Assembly: GCA_016806645.1 (NCBI GenBank)
Contig: JACSYO010000396.1
Location: 2,078,501 to 2,142,500, forward strand
Source: Ophiodon elongatus
Taxonomy: Eukaryota; Chordata; Actinopteri; Perciformes; Hexagrammidae
Reading direction: 5' to 3'
Length of the DNA stretch: 64,000 nt
Below are positions 60,863 through 64,000 of the stretch, piece after piece (within the stretch, counting starts at the first letter, position 1; each line of letters begins with the position of its first letter). A program made the translations under genes and the position numbers. The notes under the pieces are model-generated. The model ran no database searches. It saw only the letters and a list, made by a program, of their open reading frames with translations, and had not been told where the DNA came from.

Positions 60863-63800
60863 CGGTGCTCTAGACAGGCTCGCCACGGTCTTCTCCCTGC
60901 TCTTGTGACTGTCAAAAAAGGAGACAGCCCTCCTCTGGAAAGCCCTGTGTAAATTTATACTGTATTCGTTGGAGCGCCTGTTGCATTTTACTGTTCATCT
61001 GTCCCTGCGGCTGCAGCGCCATCGGCGCGCGCCTGCGGAGACGTCGAGGCGTTGTTTTTGGAGGCGTCTTGGCTCAGCGTTGAAGAACCAGTGAGCAGCT
61101 AAGAGGCTGCGTGTTGACCGAGGTCGTGATGCAGTGACAAGACCACGCTGTTAAGATACGCTTTGCAGACTTCTGTCTGTCAAATGTTTGTCCCATTCCC
61201 ACCTGCACGGAATTTAGATCGGACGTGGCAATTATGATTCTGCATCGTTAGAGGGTCCTGACACCCAAGTAAAAAAGAAAAGAAAAATAAAGCCTAATTT
61301 GGACTGTTGAGGCCTTGCAGAGAGTTTCTGTTTCATTTGCTCAGGGTTTGAGGTGTCTGTGAAGATGTGAAGGTGAGAGGACTTTCATGTTCATCACTGA
61401 AGGTGTCACATGACGACCTCACTGTGAACAGCTCGTTGGAACTACTTTCTATCCAAAGAACCTCCCGTAAAGAGCTGTTGAAGTTGACTTTAAAAAAAAA
61501 AAAAATAATTTCACTGGTGACCTGGCCAAGAGGGCAGGCACAGCTAAACATCAAATCATTGTCAATTTCATACATACATAAAAAAAACAAAAACAATTAC
61601 AGAGTAAAAACTAAAATTCACGAATCAACAGAAGAGGCTACAGAAACACAGATAGTGTATGAGATCAGAAGTCAGCAAGACATGATGCAATTGTTAAGCA
61701 AGTTTGCAAGAACAGTTTGTGGTTAAAACTTGGGTTCACTTTTGTTTTAAACTGGCTCGAGAGAAGAGTCTAGATTCAGTCTGCAGATCGTTCCATGATG
61801 AAGGGGCTTTTAAAATACTCTTTTTTTCCAGTCTCAATCTGTCCGACCTGAAATCCAAGCCAATTATTGGACCTAAAATTGTAAGTATTTTAGAAAGGTA
61901 CAAACTTGGACCATAGATACGTGGGTAACCTGTCTAGAATTACCTTGTACATGAAAATATACCAATGCTGCATCTTGCGCATAGAAAGTGAAGACCACCC
62001 GACCAGATTGGACAATGTGTAATTGATTGTGAAAACACCCAAACTGACATATAATCTTATCGATGAACAAAGTGCAAAACCTCTTATCTGCGAAATGATC
62101 CACGAAAAGTGGGAATAACCTCCTATCTTTGTATTTTTTTGGGGGTATTTTGTATTATGTATTGGGTATCCTTAACAAATAGCATTCTGCAAGAAAACAA
62201 CAAGTTTTTGTTAGCATTCTCAAAAAAAGGTGCATTTTTCAGATTTGAGGTTTTGCTCTTTGGCCATCGTTACGCTAAATGTGCTAGCAAACAATTGCAT
62301 ATTTACGCATCCGTCAGATACGGAGGAACGTTTCCATTCGTTTGGAGTCGGGTTTCTCGCCCCCTGGTGAATGTAAAGACAGTGTACGCTCTCCTTTTAG
62401 CTCTGCTTTTGGTCTCCTCCTACTCTTGAGGGAAATATTGGTTTCTTCATTTGGTAAAGGCTCCACCATGTTCATCCGCTAATTGGTAACAGTGTCAGTC
62501 TGCTTTTTGGAGCTGGGGCTGTACAGCAGTGTAAAGTAGGTTAATCAGAGCCTCTTCGCTGACTGAACTAAAGACAGTGATGTGGGTCGGAAAACCAAAA
62601 GAAAGAGCCGAAAAGAAGCAAGAAAGTTCGGTAGAAACCGAGGAGTACCGCATAGTTGGCTCATAGTTCTCTGTGGGTTTGCACTCCGAGCCTCCCCTTT
62701 CACATTACGGATATTCGTTTGAGCCGTTATTACAACGACAACAAAAAAACGTATGCAGCTTTAAATGTATTTGTCCAAAACGGGTGCGCACCACAAAGGA
62801 AATTCCTTTCTTCTCCACTGCAATGGAGCGGAGGCAGAAATCTCCAGAGAACAAACCAGCTTCACTTCAAAACCAAAAAACAACACACGTGGCTCACAAA
62901 AAATTAAAAAAATTAAAAAAAAATGATGAAGCGCACTTTTCATTGATGAATAACGTGACCTTTTGATACATATTAACAGGTTGCATTCCCCTGTATGAGA
63001 GCATTTGTCTGTACAGCGCATTTCCATTACAAGGGAACACATCTGAGACGGCGTGGCTGTACGGTACAATGCTGCGGCTCTGTGAGCGAATAGTGCGTGG
63101 GCGGTTTATGTTTGTGTATGTGCTTATGTTTCATTCTGTGATAGGCCACTGCTGTTTTCACTGGATGAATATGAATACCGCACACCTACTCTTTTCCCAC
63201 ACACACACTCACAGAACATCAGAGCCTTTTTTTTTTCTTCTTCTTCTTCTTCTTCTTCTCTGTACACGAATAGCGGCGGAGCACTATAAATGAACATCCA
63301 AAATGCCAGCCAATTACTATGGTGTCCCTTTACTCAACCTCTCCATATTAAGCCCCGGTTGTCAAACAGATTGTCTCCGGTGCTCCGAGCAGCCCGCGCT
63401 GTGAAACAGTTTTCATTAAGGGAGGATTGCCATGGGCCTTAGGCTGGCGGCTTAATGTAATTTCACAGCTCAGCGTCCGTGCAGCCACTTCAGGGTCCAA
63501 CCACGGCCACCCACACCTTTACAAGAGCCAGCGAGAGGCGCTGAAAGGGTGACAGGCCGCTAGGAAGTTTTAGGAGCGAGGGGGGAGCCCCAAAATGAAA
63601 TTCCAGCACAGGAAATGACTGCAATAACAGCACAACAGCCAATAAGGCTTTTGGAAATAAACATGTGCGGAGATAGTCCTCACCGAGGGTTTTGGTAATG
63701 AAGTGTTGGGGACGGGGAGACGCACTCAGCAGTGATCGGTTATTGGGTGTGGAAAGGTTTACAGAAATCAAGTGGGATTCTTGCAGATATATTGTGGAAA

Positions 63801-64000
63801 TGATCAGAGATGCATTCCAAGATTTGGTTCAATTACTGAATTCCCCTCAAGCTTTTCCTGGCTACGTTTAAAAGGACAGTATTATGGAAAGAATATGGGA
63901 TAAAGCTCATACATTTTGTAGAAGAAAATGATACAGATGCTTAGGAAGATGTTCATAAAGGACAGAACTTACATGCATTACCAAAGTATGATCTAACCTA
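60016..64000. other. upstream flank, no gene recognised
   Basis: Contains TG at about 60740-60768, an opposed CA tract at about 60806-60860, a CTT repeat at about 63236-63260 and otherwise undistinguished DNA. The block 63290-63490 has balanced composition and no repeat, and could be conserved, but I cannot test that. No RNA gene recognised. Confidence 0.45.

Overview
The window is vertebrate nuclear DNA, almost certainly from a ray-finned (teleost) fish. It has one multi-exon gene with GT-AG introns and no bacterial features. It is full of long CA/TG microsatellites and carries several interspersed repeats of types common in teleost genomes. I recognise one protein-coding gene, zeb1 (zinc finger E-box binding homeobox 1), on the minus strand from the start codon at 55483 to the stop codon at 9101. 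Eight coding exons were rebuilt by eye from splice sites, reading phase and protein similarity. They join into a 3453-nt reading frame for 1150 residues. Teleosts usually have two copies, zeb1a and zeb1b; I cannot tell which this is.

Layout, high to low coordinate (gene direction): 55.5-64 kb is upstream flank with repeats and no recognisable gene. The promoter and exon 1 lie at 55.4-55.7 kb. Intron 1 (about 33 kb, 22.2-55.4 kb) holds microsatellites, a 27-bp minisatellite, a LINE fragment, a palindromic repeat and some plausible non-coding regulatory sequence. Exons 2 to 8 lie between 22.17 and 9.10 kb. Exons 4-6 encode the N-terminal zinc fingers, exon 6 (1.7 kb) the central homeodomain-like region and the CtBP motifs, and exons 7-8 the C-terminal fingers and a long acidic tail. 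The 3' UTR probably runs from 9100 to about 6.6 kb and carries six seed matches for the miR-200/141/429 family, as expected for zeb1. Below 6.6 kb is downstream flank with repeats, a strong hairpin and no recognised gene.

The most noteworthy points are: the miR-200 sites, split into two clusters by an inserted palindromic repeat; a lineage-expanded tandem repeat in the acidic tail; the apparent absence of a small exon known in mammals; a 27-bp minisatellite containing a TTTAGG motif; a 155-bp hairpin element near 4.0 kb; and a family of palindromic repeats present three times in the window. I found no convincing new gene system; outside zeb1 the sequence looks like ordinary repeat-rich non-coding vertebrate DNA.
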